Part shown: positions 17,136-26,545 of the stretch, piece by piece | Layout of the letters: each line of letters opens with the position of its first letter | Numbering within the stretch: position 1 is the first letter of the stretch | DNA from: an uncultured Lachnospiraceae bacterium | GTDB lineage: Bacteria; Bacillota; Clostridia; Lachnospirales; Lachnospiraceae | Reading direction: 5' to 3' | Assembly: GCA_910587715.1 (NCBI GenBank) | Contig: CAJUMV010000023.1 | Coordinates: 1-62,810, forward strand | Length of the DNA stretch: 62,810 nucleotides | The notes under the pieces: model-generated | Told to the model about the DNA's origin: nothing | What the model saw: the letters and a program-made list of their open reading frames with translations, nothing else | Databases searched by the model: none | Program-made: the position numbers and the translations under genes

Positions 17136-18452
17136 CTACCACGTCACAAACCCGTCCCCGTCGATCCGCACGCCCTCGGAAATGCCGCGCATGTAGGCGA
17201 GCACACGCTCCTCCTCCGCGCCCTGCAAGAGTGTGGTTTTGCATCCGCTCTGCAGGCAGGGAATAAACTGATAGCTCACGATTCCCGTCTCGTCAATCAC
17301 CACTTCCACCATGCCGGTATCCAGTGTCTTTGAGTTGAACCAGAAATTACCCAGACTGTAAATCACGGGCACGCCCTGAATCACGCCGATAGGCTGCAGG
17401 CAGTGGGGATGATCCCCAATCACCAGATCCGCCCCCGCCGCGACAAGCTCCGGCGCCTGCTTTAGCTGCGCCCAGTCAAGCTCCGCCTGATTTTCCGTCC
17501 CCCAGTGTATGTAAGCCACCACGAAATCGCTGTTTTTTGCCGCCTCACGAACGGTCTCCATGAGCTTTTCCCCGTTCCAGCAGCGGAACACGCCGGGAGA
17601 AGTCTCCGTCGCCTCCTTCGTGTCCGGCGTGTCGAGCCGCTCAATCTGGGTCGCCGACACAAAGGCAATCTTGATATCCCCCACAATATAGTAGACCGGC
17701 TTTCTCGCCTCGCCGATGTCTCTTCCCGCGCCCACATAGGGGATTCCCGTCTCACGCAGGGTATCGAGTGTATCTTCCAGCGCCTCCGGCCCATAATCGT
17801 AGGCGTGGTTGTTCGCCAGTGATACGATATCTACCCCCAGATCCGTCAAGTATGCCGCCGTCTCCGGTCTTGCCCGGAACGTAAACTGTTTCTCCTCGAG
17901 AGGTGTCCCCCTGTTGGAGTAGGCGAACTCATTGTTTAACATCATGATATCCGCCGCCTGCATCCGCTCCATGACCTCGGGCATTATTCCCTGCGAGATA
18001 TCGCCGCTTGCGCGAACCGTCCCCGTAATGGCATAGTGGTCGTCAAACAGAACATCCCCCGCAAACGCCATGGTCACCTTACCCGATTCCACGGGCTCCA
18101 CCGAATAAATATTGTTCTCCTCCATATATGCCGGGTCGTCCAGCTCCTCCTGATATTTGGAGACTGTTTCCGGCTCTTCCTCCGGCGCAACAGGCTCCGT
18201 CCCTTCTCCGACACTCGTGTCATTTTCTTCTGTCTCCGCACGGTCGGTCTCCGGCTTCTCCTTTTCATAATCCGACTGGATTTCATTCGCCGTTTTCGTC
18301 TTTACCGGCTCCATGATCCACTGATGCGCCGCCAGCGCCAGAACACCCAGCGCCACCGCCGCCGTCAGGGTAATCAAAAAGGGCAGGAAAAAGCTTCTGT
18401 GAAACCTTATTCTCTTTTTCTTTGTCTTTTTTCGTGATCTTTTCTTAGCCAT
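17136..18452 (-). CDS. CapA-family cell-surface metallophosphatase-like protein
   Basis: The 438-residue protein has a positively charged cytoplasmic start, one membrane segment at about 20-46, an acidic linker at 50-120 and then a PGA_cap domain. The metal-binding motifs are visible: GDVLFDD (around 132-138), LNNEF (172-176), NNHAYDYG (214-221), HWGTE (316-320) and GDHPH (346-350). Members take part in poly-gamma-glutamate or related surface-polymer metabolism, but no capB/capC partner is nearby, so the substrate is unknown. There is no ribosome binding site: a good promoter places the RNA start at about the ATG, suggesting a leaderless message. It lies 45 bases after the HlyD-like gene. Confidence 0.82.
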   Translation of the reverse strand: MAKKRSRKKTKKKRIRFHRSFFLPFLITLTAAVALGVLALAAHQWIMEPVKTKTANEIQSDYEKEKPETDRAETEENDTSVGEGTEPVAPEEEPETVSKYQEELDDPAYMEENNIYSVEPVESGKVTMAFAGDVLFDDHYAITGTVRASGDISQGIMPEVMERMQAADIMMLNNEFAYSNRGTPLEEKQFTFRARPETAAYLTDLGVDIVSLANNHAYDYGPEALEDTLDTLRETGIPYVGAGRDIGEARKPVYYIVGDIKIAFVSATQIERLDTPDTKEATETSPGVFRCWNGEKLMETVREAAKNSDFVVAYIHWGTENQAELDWAQLKQAPELVAAGADLVIGDHPHCLQPIGVIQGVPVIYSLGNFWFNSKTLDTGMVEVVIDETGIVSYQFIPCLQSGCKTTLLQGAEEERVLAYMRGISEGVRIDGDGFVTW

Positions 18453-18458
18453 GCGACC

Positions 18459-18487
18459 ATTATAGCATTAAACAGTCTCTATCGCAA
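18459..18487 (-). promoter_or_regulatory. Promoter of the capA-like gene (leaderless candidate)
   Basis: TTGCGA (18487-18482) and TATAAT (18464-18459) are 17 bases apart on the minus strand. Only six bases separate the -10 box from the ATG. Confidence 0.6.
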
Positions 18488-18497
18488 AGTTTTCACT

Positions 18498-19832
18498 TTA
18501 TTCCCATTCCTTTACCGTATCGCCGTTTCGCAGTTCCTGATCGCAGTCCGTCACAATCTTCATGTCGTCCGACATTAACTCGTCCGCCACCGCCGCATAC
18601 TCCTCGTTCTGTTCAAGGAGACGCACGGTCAGACTCCTGACGCTCAGCTCCGTGCCGAGGATCCCCTCCTTCTCTTCCAGAATATAGACCGCGTTGCTGC
18701 CGTCGTTGTGAAGCGCCCTGACAGGCACTACAAAGTCGTAGATTTCCGAGGTGGTATCAAGCTCCATAACGCCCTCGGTGCGCCCGAGCGCCACGCCCGG
18801 TTCCAGGCGGATCGTCACGGTGTAGCTGCCGTTTTCCTGCACGATGGAATCGATCGTCTCGGAGGTTTCCTCGGCGCTTCCCGGAAATGTGAGTCTGACC
18901 GTGTCTCCCGTATGCACCATGCCTTTCTGCTCTTGGCTGATGACCGTGCGGAATATCCTGCTGCCCGTATCGTCGGCATAGCGAAGAACCGCGTCCGTTC
19001 CCATCCGCATACCGGACTGCATCATCACGTCCAGCACGTCGCCCGCGCTCTTTGCCGTCACCTTACCCTCGTTCTGGGAAAGTTCCGTCAGAAACGCGAT
19101 CCGCTCCTGTCTGTCCCGCACCTGACTGACGCCGGATACCCCCAAATCAAGCCCATTCTCCGCCGCGCTCTGGGCGCGTCTGGCGTCCTCTATATTTCGA
19201 TCCGCCTGCCGTAATATCTTCTCCTTCTCCAACTGCCCATCCTCGATCAGCCGTTTTTTCTCCGCAATCTCCCGGTCAAGCCGCAGCCGCTCATCCGCCC
19301 ACGCGATCCAGATCTCATCGGAGGCGTCTTCTTCCGGAATGCGGAACATGTGGGTGTCCAAATCCTCCAACAGCTCCTCCAGCTTTTTTGTCTCCTCCGC
19401 GATTTTTCTGTCAAGTTCTATGACAGTTGTGTCATAATCCTCCTGCGCCCGGACAGCGTCCGTCGCCGTGTCCCGCCGCTTTGCCTGTTCCTGATTCTGC
19501 CACGCCTGCTCCTGCGCCTCGAGCTTATCAAGCTGCGCGCGCACATCCTCCATATCCACCTCGTAAAGAACCGTTCCCGCCTCGATCCGGTCGCCCGCCG
19601 CCACGCATACCTCTTTTACGAGCAGACCGTCCAGCCCGATCACCGCTTGGGAGTTGACCACCTCCACCGTACCCTCCGACACGATCTTATGGCGGATGGA
19701 CGCCGCCGTGGGACTGCTCCACCTGACCCTCGGCATCCGGCTCACATAGACCATTCGTGACACATATGTCATAATTAGCATAACCGCCATAAAAAGGGCA
19801 AAACCCCGCCATAATTTTTTCTTCGATTCCAT
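18498..19832 (-). CDS. HlyD-type membrane fusion (adaptor) protein
   Basis: The 444-residue protein has one N-terminal membrane helix (about 8-27). A split biotinyl-lipoyl half-domain follows (SEGTVEVVNSQAVIGLDG, then VKEVCVAAGDRIEAGTVLY), then a long charged coiled coil (about 95-260) and a beta-barrel region with the return lipoyl strand (EGKVTAKSAGDVLDV). Such adaptors normally work with ABC or RND exporters, yet here the neighbours are two sugar-type import permeases. It starts 49 bases after the second permease on the same strand and is probably co-transcribed. Its partner and cargo cannot be inferred from sequence. Confidence 0.85.
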   Translation of the reverse strand: MESKKKLWRGFALFMAVMLIMTYVSRMVYVSRMPRVRWSSPTAASIRHKIVSEGTVEVVNSQAVIGLDGLLVKEVCVAAGDRIEAGTVLYEVDMEDVRAQLDKLEAQEQAWQNQEQAKRRDTATDAVRAQEDYDTTVIELDRKIAEETKKLEELLEDLDTHMFRIPEEDASDEIWIAWADERLRLDREIAEKKRLIEDGQLEKEKILRQADRNIEDARRAQSAAENGLDLGVSGVSQVRDRQERIAFLTELSQNEGKVTAKSAGDVLDVMMQSGMRMGTDAVLRYADDTGSRIFRTVISQEQKGMVHTGDTVRLTFPGSAEETSETIDSIVQENGSYTVTIRLEPGVALGRTEGVMELDTTSEIYDFVVPVRALHNDGSNAVYILEEKEGILGTELSVRSLTVRLLEQNEEYAAVADELMSDDMKIVTDCDQELRNGDTVKEWE

Positions 19833-19881
19833 TTACTCCAAACCTTTCCCTGACGGAAAATGCCGCTTTTCAGGCATTCCC

Positions 19882-20784
19882 TTACGATTTCACTCCTATG
19901 TACGCGATTCCCTCCTCCAGCGCGTCCTGCCCAAGCGCAAAGACAAACAGCGCGGGGATCAGCGCCATCACCGCCACCGCGAAGGCGAACCCCGCCTGCT
20001 CGATCGTGATCTGCGGAAGATAGAGGGACAGGGGCCATGCCGCCTTTTCCTCCAGAAACGCCATAGGCTGCTCCACCAGATTCCAGTATTCGAGAAAGCT
20101 CAAGACCATCGCCGCCTGTATGCCCATCCTCCCGAGAGGCAGACCGATGTAGAAAAAGATCTGCAGTTCCCCCGCACCGTCCAGTCTGGCAGCTTCCAGA
20201 ATTTCCGCGTCAATCTGGGTAAATCCCCGGTACATGATAAACACGGGAAAGGTGGAAAAGACTGCCGGAAGGATTACCGCCGCGGGATGGTTGTACAAGT
20301 GCAGTTCCTGCAATACGATATACTGCGGCAGAAGCATCACCTGAAAGGGCAGAAGCATGAGTACCACATACAGCCCGAACAGGAAATCCCTGCCCCGAAA
20401 GCGGAAGGCAGCAAACGCCCACGCCGAAGGCAGCCCCACAACAAGCTGCCCCAGAAGGATCGCCGCCGTCATTCCCACCGTATTCCAGAAAAGCCGGTAA
20501 AACGCGGGCGACTCGATGAGCAGTCTGTAAAAGTGATCGATGGTCGGATAGAGAGGAATCAGGTGCCACACCGCAAAGCCCTGCCCCTCCCCCAGTATCG
20601 GCGACAGAATCCGCTTCATCTCCGTGCCATCCATCAGCGAGCCGCCGGGAATCATGAGAAGAGGCGCACAGATCAGAGCTGCCGACAGCACACAGACTGC
20701 CGCGGCGAGCCATGCCATTTTCTTTTTCCGCCATCTGCCGTACCCCCGTGATATCCATGCCGGGGCTGTCAGTCTGTTCCCCAT
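19882..20784 (-). CDS. Carbohydrate ABC transporter permease (MalG-like)
   Basis: This 300-residue integral membrane protein has six predicted helices and the permease EAA loop (LEAARLDGAGELQIFFYIGL), which docks with an ATPase. It belongs to the CUT1-type second permease group. ATG 20784 is chosen over the longer frame because GGGAGGAG lies just upstream, and it places the start 23 bases after the partner permease. No ATPase gene is present in the locus. Firmicute CUT1 importers often share a housekeeping ATPase such as MsmX. Confidence 0.9.
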   Translation of the reverse strand: MGNRLTAPAWISRGYGRWRKKKMAWLAAAVCVLSAALICAPLLMIPGGSLMDGTEMKRILSPILGEGQGFAVWHLIPLYPTIDHFYRLLIESPAFYRLFWNTVGMTAAILLGQLVVGLPSAWAFAAFRFRGRDFLFGLYVVLMLLPFQVMLLPQYIVLQELHLYNHPAAVILPAVFSTFPVFIMYRGFTQIDAEILEAARLDGAGELQIFFYIGLPLGRMGIQAAMVLSFLEYWNLVEQPMAFLEEKAAWPLSLYLPQITIEQAGFAFAVAVMALIPALFVFALGQDALEEGIAYIGVKS

Positions 20785-20807
20785 CTCTTCTCCTCCCGCC
20801 TCCACAT

Positions 20808-21674
20808 TTAACCTAATTTTTTCTGCAAAAGCAGGCACACCGCCAGCAGCACAAGCGACAAGGTCACCGTCAGCGCCGCCATTCTGTCAAACTCCAGTTT
20901 CAGATACCAGTTCTGCAGAAGGTGCTGCAAAAAATAAATGCGTTCCTGCGGATAGCTGCCCGCCACCATCCAGACCTCCCTATAACTCTTGAAAATCTGC
21001 AGTACGGAAAGCATCCCTATGGTAAAGAAGCTGCCGGAAAGCCCCGGTCTGATGATGTAATGCCAGCTCTGCCATCGGTTCGCGCCGTCCACCTGCGCCG
21101 CCTCCTCCACTTCCTTCGGCAGCGCCGCAAGACCCGCAAGCCAGAGGATAACCATGTACCCCGTGTTTTTCCACAGAAAGCTGCATATCACCACCACTAA
21201 CGCCCACTCGGTGTTGAGATAGTCGATGGCGGAAAAGGCGGGGAGCGCCGTTATTTTTTCCGACACATGTGTCAGTACTCCGTTGATAACGCCCTGCCTG
21301 TCAATCAGAATCTGCATCGTCAGCACCATGACCGCCGCCGGCACCGCCATAGGCAGAAGCATTGCCGACACCAGTCTGCGCCGCTGCAATAGATTACGTA
21401 AAAGCAGCGACAGAAACAAACTGATTCCCATGAGAAGCGGCACGCCCGCCGCCATGTACAGAAGCGTATTGCGCACGGCGAGCACGAAGGCGCCGTTTGC
21501 AAACACTGCGCGGTAATTGTCCACCCCAACGAAAGCGCCGTTGCCGGATTGAAAGAACGAGCGCCGCACCACCTCAAAAAAGGGAAACAGGTAAAAAATC
21601 ATAACCCCCGAAAGTCCCGGCAGCAGAAACAAAAGCCGTCTACTCTTCCATCGCGATCGCCGTCTTCCTCTCAA
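20808..21674 (-). CDS. Carbohydrate ABC transporter permease (MalF/UgpA-like)
   Basis: The 288-residue permease begins with a basic segment and then six membrane helices. The EAA loop reads EEAAQVDGANRWQSWHYII. It is the first of the permease pair. The start is a TTG at 21674 that lies inside the end of the upstream lipoprotein gene, a 35-base overlap that implies translational coupling. A GGAG-type site precedes it. With the next gene it would form the membrane channel for the substrate bound by one or both propeller-lipoproteins. Confidence 0.88.
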   Translation of the reverse strand: MRGRRRSRWKSRRLLFLLPGLSGVMIFYLFPFFEVVRRSFFQSGNGAFVGVDNYRAVFANGAFVLAVRNTLLYMAAGVPLLMGISLFLSLLLRNLLQRRRLVSAMLLPMAVPAAVMVLTMQILIDRQGVINGVLTHVSEKITALPAFSAIDYLNTEWALVVVICSFLWKNTGYMVILWLAGLAALPKEVEEAAQVDGANRWQSWHYIIRPGLSGSFFTIGMLSVLQIFKSYREVWMVAGSYPQERIYFLQHLLQNWYLKLEFDRMAALTVTLSLVLLAVCLLLQKKLG

Positions 21675-24000
21675 CTTCCTTCGCTCCCTCCTCCGGCGTC
21701 AGCTCCCCGTCAAGTACCCGGACGCCCACTTCCCTGACCGTCTCTTCCAGAAATGTACCCTTTCTGTAATAGCAATCGGACTCTTCCATCCTGTCAAACA
21801 GCCACTGGCGTTCTTCCTCCGTGGGCCAGAACATCTCCTTGTACACCACATCGATCTCCTGTTTGGTCCACCCCTTGACCTCGGCAAAGGCACGATTATT
21901 AAAGTCCAGAAGGGAGACAAGAGAATCCTTCCGAATCGGCAGTCCGCCGTCGAAATGCCCCTCCAGCCACCATTTCTGCATCATGGTGTCCGACAATAGC
22001 AGTTCCATAAACGTTTCACCAAGTTCCGGCTCTTTTGCCTGCTCGCACAACCCGACAATGGTTCTCGCCCGGTATACATTTCCCGCCTGACCTGTCAGCC
22101 TTCCGTAAACCACTTCATCTTCCAGCGTTTTATAGGTGGAATAGCCATTACGGTAATTCTCCATTCTCGTGTGCAGATTCGTCATTCCGTACCATGCGTT
22201 TTTCATGTAGCCGAGGGCAATCCACGTCTCCCCGATATTGTAGATGTCCTCATACTGTACAAACATAATATTGGACAAGTCCGCCACATCCTGCTGCCAC
22301 TTGCGCCTCTGCTCCTCGCTCATTCCCGCGCTGTCCAGCTCCCACAGCCTCTGCGCCGCCTGATAAAATGCCGTCAGGCTCTCCGTGTCCGGACTTCCGT
22401 CCTCCTTCGTCCACGCCGGCAGGCAAAGCGGAATCATCAGGTCAAACAGATTGCTCTGATAGGGCGTATCGATCAGCGGCCCCTCCGGGTGCTCCGCCCT
22501 CGCAAACTCCGCTCCCGCCGCCAGTTCGTCCAGCCCTTTCATGTCGCCCACGTATTTCTTTTCCCCGTAATACAACGGCAGCTCCACCGTCATCGGCACG
22601 CCGTATATTTTTTCTTCCTCCGTCATGCGCATACCTTCCACAATGTTTTGGTACAGGACGCCCTCCTCCTCGTAGGGCGCAAGGAGCGCATCCAGTTCCC
22701 TCAGCACGCCCTTATCCGCATACTGCTCCATATCCATGTCATCCAGTATGATTACATCCGGCACTTCTCCGGCAAGTATCCTCGTATTCAGGTTTTTCAG
22801 CGCGTCTTCCCTGCTGACCGCATTGTCTCCGTCCATCCCCGTCTCATATCTGACCAGCACATCCGGGTGCTCCTTCTGGAACAGACGCCCCGCGTAGCGG
22901 ACACGTCCGTTCTCTCTCAGACTATAGACCGCAAGTTCCTTAGACGGTTTCATCGGCAGCGTCTTGTCATAGTACAACTCCGCCATGTAATTGCCGCTGA
23001 AGTATACCCGGAACTCCCCGTCAGGCAAAATCTGCAGCGCGTAGGGATTATACTGGCTGTCCCCCAGCGCAGTCATCTGCCCGTCCGCAATCTGCTCGAT
23101 CACCGAACCGCCCCACACATAGCGGTACAGCCCGGTACGGCAGGCGAGATAGAGCACTTCTGAACCGCCCTCCTGTATCTCTTCCGCCGTCTGCTCCCCC
23201 ACCGCCAGCGCAATGCGCCCGTTCTGATGGGACGCTACAAACTCGTTCAGTACCGTGTTATCAGAGAGCGGCTTTTCCCCAGCCATGTCATAGAGATACG
23301 CTTTCTCTTTGTCCACGGCAAGCATGGTATCGCCCACGAAGGCAAATTCCCTGACCTGCTCTCCGGTAGCAAACAGACTCTCCGTCTCCCCGCTCTCTAC
23401 ATTGATGCGGTACACACAGGAGCCGGACGCGGCGTAGACTCTCCCGTCCGGCGCAAAGGCAAATCTTTCCAGATTGGTCGCTTTTTTATAGTCCGCCCCA
23501 TAAAGATTAAGCGGCTGTCTGTCCCCGTCCTCACTCACATAGTAGTACAGATAGCGGTTGTCACCCTCGGCGGCATATGCCTCGTACTCCTCATCCGAAT
23601 AAAACATGGGCGTGTAGCCAAAAATCACCGCGCCATCATCCGAAACGCCATAAGAAAACTTGACGTGGATATTGGCATTCTTTTCCCAGTCCCATTTCTC
23701 CCTGCTGACCGTGCCGTCCGCCGCCACGTGGGTTAAGTCCACGCCGTTTCCAAAAAGATAATAACCGCCGTCCGCGCAGGGGTGCATGTACTCATACCCC
23801 GCTCCCGGCAGCTTCACCTCCCTGTCCGCATAGCGTCCCATAGAAATTTCTTCCTCCTGACTGCCGCCGCAGCCGGAGAGCGCCGTGCACATCGCGCAAA
23901 GAAGCATGAGCACGGCATACCCAAACCCTCCTGTTTTATTTCCGGTTTTGTTTCTTGTTTTGCTTCCGGGTTTTTTCTGAAATATTCTGTCAAATCTCAT
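21640..24000 (-). CDS. Propeller-fused extracellular solute-binding lipoprotein (paralogue 2)
   Basis: The 786-residue protein has a basic start, a hydrophobic helix and a clear lipobox LSGC, so it is predicted to be anchored outside the membrane. The N-terminal ~350 residues contain repeated short beta segments with D-G turns (for example FAFAPDGRVYAAS followed by VYRINVESGE) that look like a beta-propeller. The second half is a family 1 solute-binding domain (RYAGRLFQKEHPDVLVRYE, then AGEVPDVIILDDMDMEQYAD). The longer frame to 24087 is rejected because AGGAGAG precedes ATG 24000. It is about 790 residues against about 420-450 for ordinary sugar-binding proteins, and is closely related to the gene upstream. 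Confidence 0.85.
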   Translation of the reverse strand: MRFDRIFQKKPGSKTRNKTGNKTGGFGYAVLMLLCAMCTALSGCGGSQEEEISMGRYADREVKLPGAGYEYMHPCADGGYYLFGNGVDLTHVAADGTVSREKWDWEKNANIHVKFSYGVSDDGAVIFGYTPMFYSDEEYEAYAAEGDNRYLYYYVSEDGDRQPLNLYGADYKKATNLERFAFAPDGRVYAASGSCVYRINVESGETESLFATGEQVREFAFVGDTMLAVDKEKAYLYDMAGEKPLSDNTVLNEFVASHQNGRIALAVGEQTAEEIQEGGSEVLYLACRTGLYRYVWGGSVIEQIADGQMTALGDSQYNPYALQILPDGEFRVYFSGNYMAELYYDKTLPMKPSKELAVYSLRENGRVRYAGRLFQKEHPDVLVRYETGMDGDNAVSREDALKNLNTRILAGEVPDVIILDDMDMEQYADKGVLRELDALLAPYEEEGVLYQNIVEGMRMTEEEKIYGVPMTVELPLYYGEKKYVGDMKGLDELAAGAEFARAEHPEGPLIDTPYQSNLFDLMIPLCLPAWTKEDGSPDTESLTAFYQAAQRLWELDSAGMSEEQRRKWQQDVADLSNIMFVQYEDIYNIGETWIALGYMKNAWYGMTNLHTRMENYRNGYSTYKTLEDEVVYGRLTGQAGNVYRARTIVGLCEQAKEPELGETFMELLLSDTMMQKWWLEGHFDGGLPIRKDSLVSLLDFNNRAFAEVKGWTKQEIDVVYKEMFWPTEEERQWLFDRMEESDCYYRKGTFLEETVREVGVRVLDGELTPEEGAKEVERKTAIAMEE

Positions 24001-24013
24001 ACACAGCCCTCTC

Positions 24014-26380
24014 CTACTCCTCCATAGCGATCGCCATTTTCCTCTCCACTTCTTTCGCCCCTTCCTCCGGTGAAAGTTCCCCGTCAAGCACCCGGACGCC
24101 GACTTCCATCGCGCACTCCTCCAGCATTGTTCCGGGGCGATAACAGCAGTTCGCGTCCTCCATCATCTGATAGATCCACTGCTTCTCCTCCTCCGTAAGC
24201 CACAGGGATTCCTCATTCAATATCCCGGGATCTTTCCATCCCATCACTTCCCCAAATTCCGCGTTATTGATATCCAGAATATTGCGAAGGGATTCCTTTC
24301 GTATCGTAATGCCGCTCTGATCCCGCGGTTTATCCAGCCACCACTTTCTCATCATCGTGTCGGAAAGCAGCAATTCCAAAAAGGTCTCGGCAAGTTCCGG
24401 CTCTTTTCCCTGTTCACACAATCCCACAATCGTATGCGCCCAGTAGACATGATCCGCCTGCCCCGTATACGCCCCAAAGTTCACGACATCTTCCAGCTCT
24501 TTCTGCTGCCACTCTGCCGCCATATTCCTTTTTGTTGCATGCACGCTTGATGCCGTCGGCTGTGCATTTAACAGAAAGCCAAGCTGCATCCATGTCTCGC
24601 CGAAATCCTGACTCCCGCCGTACTGATAATCAAAGGAAATATTTACCATATCCATATCCCCCGGCGCATAATACTCTGTATTGCTCTTCTGCCATGCTTC
24701 CCGCCCTGCCTCGTCGAATCCGGCACAGTCTATCTCCCACATTCTGCTCACCGCCCGATAGTACGCCGTCAGCTTCTCCACATCCAGACTGCCGTTCTCC
24801 TTTGTCCACGCAGGAAGACAGACTGGCATCGTCTGCAGCAGGACATCCTTCGGATAAAGCGTATAGAGAATCGCTCCTTCCGGATGCTTCTGTCTCGCCA
24901 GTTCCATACCCGCAATGATATCCTCAAGACTCTCCTCGCCATCCAGATACATCTCCTCGCCAAGCCAGAGCGGAAGATAAACCATCATCGGCACACAATA
25001 AATTTTTCCCTTGTCCGTCATCCGCATCCCCTCGACGATATTCCGATACAGAATTCCGTCGTCCAGATAGGGCTGTAAGATACCGTCCAATTCTTTCAGC
25101 ACCCCCTTGTCGGCATATTGCTCGATATCCATATCATCCAGCATGATCACGTCCGGCGCTTCCCCTGCCAGCAGGCGCGTGTTCAGATTTTTCAGCGCAT
25201 CCTCTTTACTGAACGCGTTGTCCCCATCCATCCCCGTCTCGTACCGTACCAACACATCTGGGTGCTCCTTTTGGAACAGCTGTCCCGCGTAGCGGATCCA
25301 TCCGCTTTCCTCCAGACTGTACACTGTCAGTTCCTTAGAAGGTCTGGCGGGAAGCGTCTCGTCATAGTACATCTCCACCATAGTATTGCCGCTGAACATC
25401 ACGCGGAACTCCCCATTATCAAGCACCTGCAGGGCAAGGGGATCCCTCTGGGTGTCCCCCAGCGCCGTCATCTGCCCGTCCGCAATCTGCTCAATCACCG
25501 ATCCACCCAATATATAGCGGTAGAGCCCGGTGCGGCAAGCCATGTATATCATCTGCGCATTTCCGGCATTGTCTCCTGAATCCGTATCCAATGCGCCTGC
25601 TGCCTCCCCGTCCATAACTTTTACCTGAATGTCTTTGTCCGATACCACCATCGCAATGCCGCCCGCTCCGTGGCTCGCTATAAACTCATCCAGCACGCTG
25701 CTGCCGTCAAGCAGCCTACCTTTCGTAAAATCATAGAAATATGCCTTTTCTCCATCCGCCGCCAGCATCACACCGTCCGCAAAGACGATGGATTTCACCT
25801 GTCCGGATGTGGCAAACAGACCTTCTGTCTCACCGCTCTCCACATCAATCCGATACATCCGGTCCGCGGACGCCGCGTACAACTCACCCTCCGGCGAGAA
25901 GGCAAAGGTATTCAGGTTCGTCCCCTTCTGATATCCCTCTCCATGCGGTTCCAGCGCATGGTTTTTCCCCTTTTCATCCACATAAGAATACAGATAGCAG
26001 TTATTCCCGGAAAGCCACAGCGCCTCCAGCTCCTCATCATTCCAGAATTTGGGCGTGTAGGCAAAAACACTTGCCCCGTTATCCGCAACCCCCACCTCGT
26101 ACTTGACATGGATATTGGCATTCTTCTCCCATCCCCTGTCTTTTGCCTTACTCCCGCCCTGTGCGTCCACATAGGTCAGCTCCGTGTCCAGACCGTACAG
26201 ATAGTAACTCCCGTCCGGGCACGGATGCATATAGCCAAAAGTCCCCGGCGGCAGCTTCACCTCCCTGTCAGCATAGCGCCCCATGGGAATTTCTTCCTCC
26301 TGATCGCCTCCGCAGCCGCAAAGCGCCACGCACATCGCGCAAATCATGATATATAATAACACTCGTCTTTTTTTCTTCAT
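24014..26380 (-). CDS. Propeller-fused extracellular solute-binding lipoprotein (paralogue 1)
   Basis: A 788-residue paralogue of the following gene with the same two-part layout: signal helix and lipobox (LCGC), mature start GDQEEEIPMGRYADREVKLP, propeller-like half, then a solute-binding half (KEHPDVLVRYETGMDGDN, AGEAPDVIMLDDMDIEQYAD). The C termini of the paralogues are nearly identical (SPEEGAKEVERK). It is the first gene of the operon and lies 13 bases before paralogue 2. Upstream is a TATAAT box without a proper -35, preceded by three 11-bp repeats, so expression probably depends on the divergent response regulator. The ligand is unknown. Confidence 0.85.
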   Translation of the reverse strand: MKKKRRVLLYIMICAMCVALCGCGGDQEEEIPMGRYADREVKLPPGTFGYMHPCPDGSYYLYGLDTELTYVDAQGGSKAKDRGWEKNANIHVKYEVGVADNGASVFAYTPKFWNDEELEALWLSGNNCYLYSYVDEKGKNHALEPHGEGYQKGTNLNTFAFSPEGELYAASADRMYRIDVESGETEGLFATSGQVKSIVFADGVMLAADGEKAYFYDFTKGRLLDGSSVLDEFIASHGAGGIAMVVSDKDIQVKVMDGEAAGALDTDSGDNAGNAQMIYMACRTGLYRYILGGSVIEQIADGQMTALGDTQRDPLALQVLDNGEFRVMFSGNTMVEMYYDETLPARPSKELTVYSLEESGWIRYAGQLFQKEHPDVLVRYETGMDGDNAFSKEDALKNLNTRLLAGEAPDVIMLDDMDIEQYADKGVLKELDGILQPYLDDGILYRNIVEGMRMTDKGKIYCVPMMVYLPLWLGEEMYLDGEESLEDIIAGMELARQKHPEGAILYTLYPKDVLLQTMPVCLPAWTKENGSLDVEKLTAYYRAVSRMWEIDCAGFDEAGREAWQKSNTEYYAPGDMDMVNISFDYQYGGSQDFGETWMQLGFLLNAQPTASSVHATKRNMAAEWQQKELEDVVNFGAYTGQADHVYWAHTIVGLCEQGKEPELAETFLELLLSDTMMRKWWLDKPRDQSGITIRKESLRNILDINNAEFGEVMGWKDPGILNEESLWLTEEEKQWIYQMMEDANCCYRPGTMLEECAMEVGVRVLDGELSPEEGAKEVERKMAIAMEE

Positions 26381-26409
26381 ACGCCGCCCCTGTCCATAAG
26401 TTTAACAAT

Positions 26410-26415
26410 ATTATA
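26410..26415 (-). promoter_or_regulatory. -10 box of the propeller-lipoprotein operon
   Basis: TATAAT lies 30 bases before the ATG. The expected -35 position (26433-26438) reads AGATAT and is occupied by the repeat array, as in activator-dependent promoters. Confidence 0.6.
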
Positions 26416-26426
26416 ATAAAAACTCC

Positions 26427-26459
26427 TTCTAAATATCTTCTAAGAAGTTTCTAAGAAAT
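26427..26459. promoter_or_regulatory. Three tandem 11-bp operator repeats
   Basis: On the plus strand three units begin TTCTAAATATC, TTCTAAGAAGT and TTCTAAGAAAT, exactly 11 bases apart. One-turn spacing is the usual geometry for OmpR/PhoB-type regulators, which bind direct repeats as head-to-tail dimers. The array overlaps the -35 region of the leftward operon and lies upstream of the rightward regulator gene. Confidence 0.7.
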
Positions 26460-26545
26460 CTCGAAACAAATTATTTTAAAAAACTAAAATATTTAGGATT
26501 TATTTAAAGAATAAATGTGGTAAAATGTTCATGGAGGGCACCACC

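Noticed and set aside
21261..21275. Second copy of the GACACATGTGTC palindrome inside the MalF-like permease gene
   Set aside because: It lies within coding sequence in mid-gene and is short enough to recur by chance; no regulatory context.
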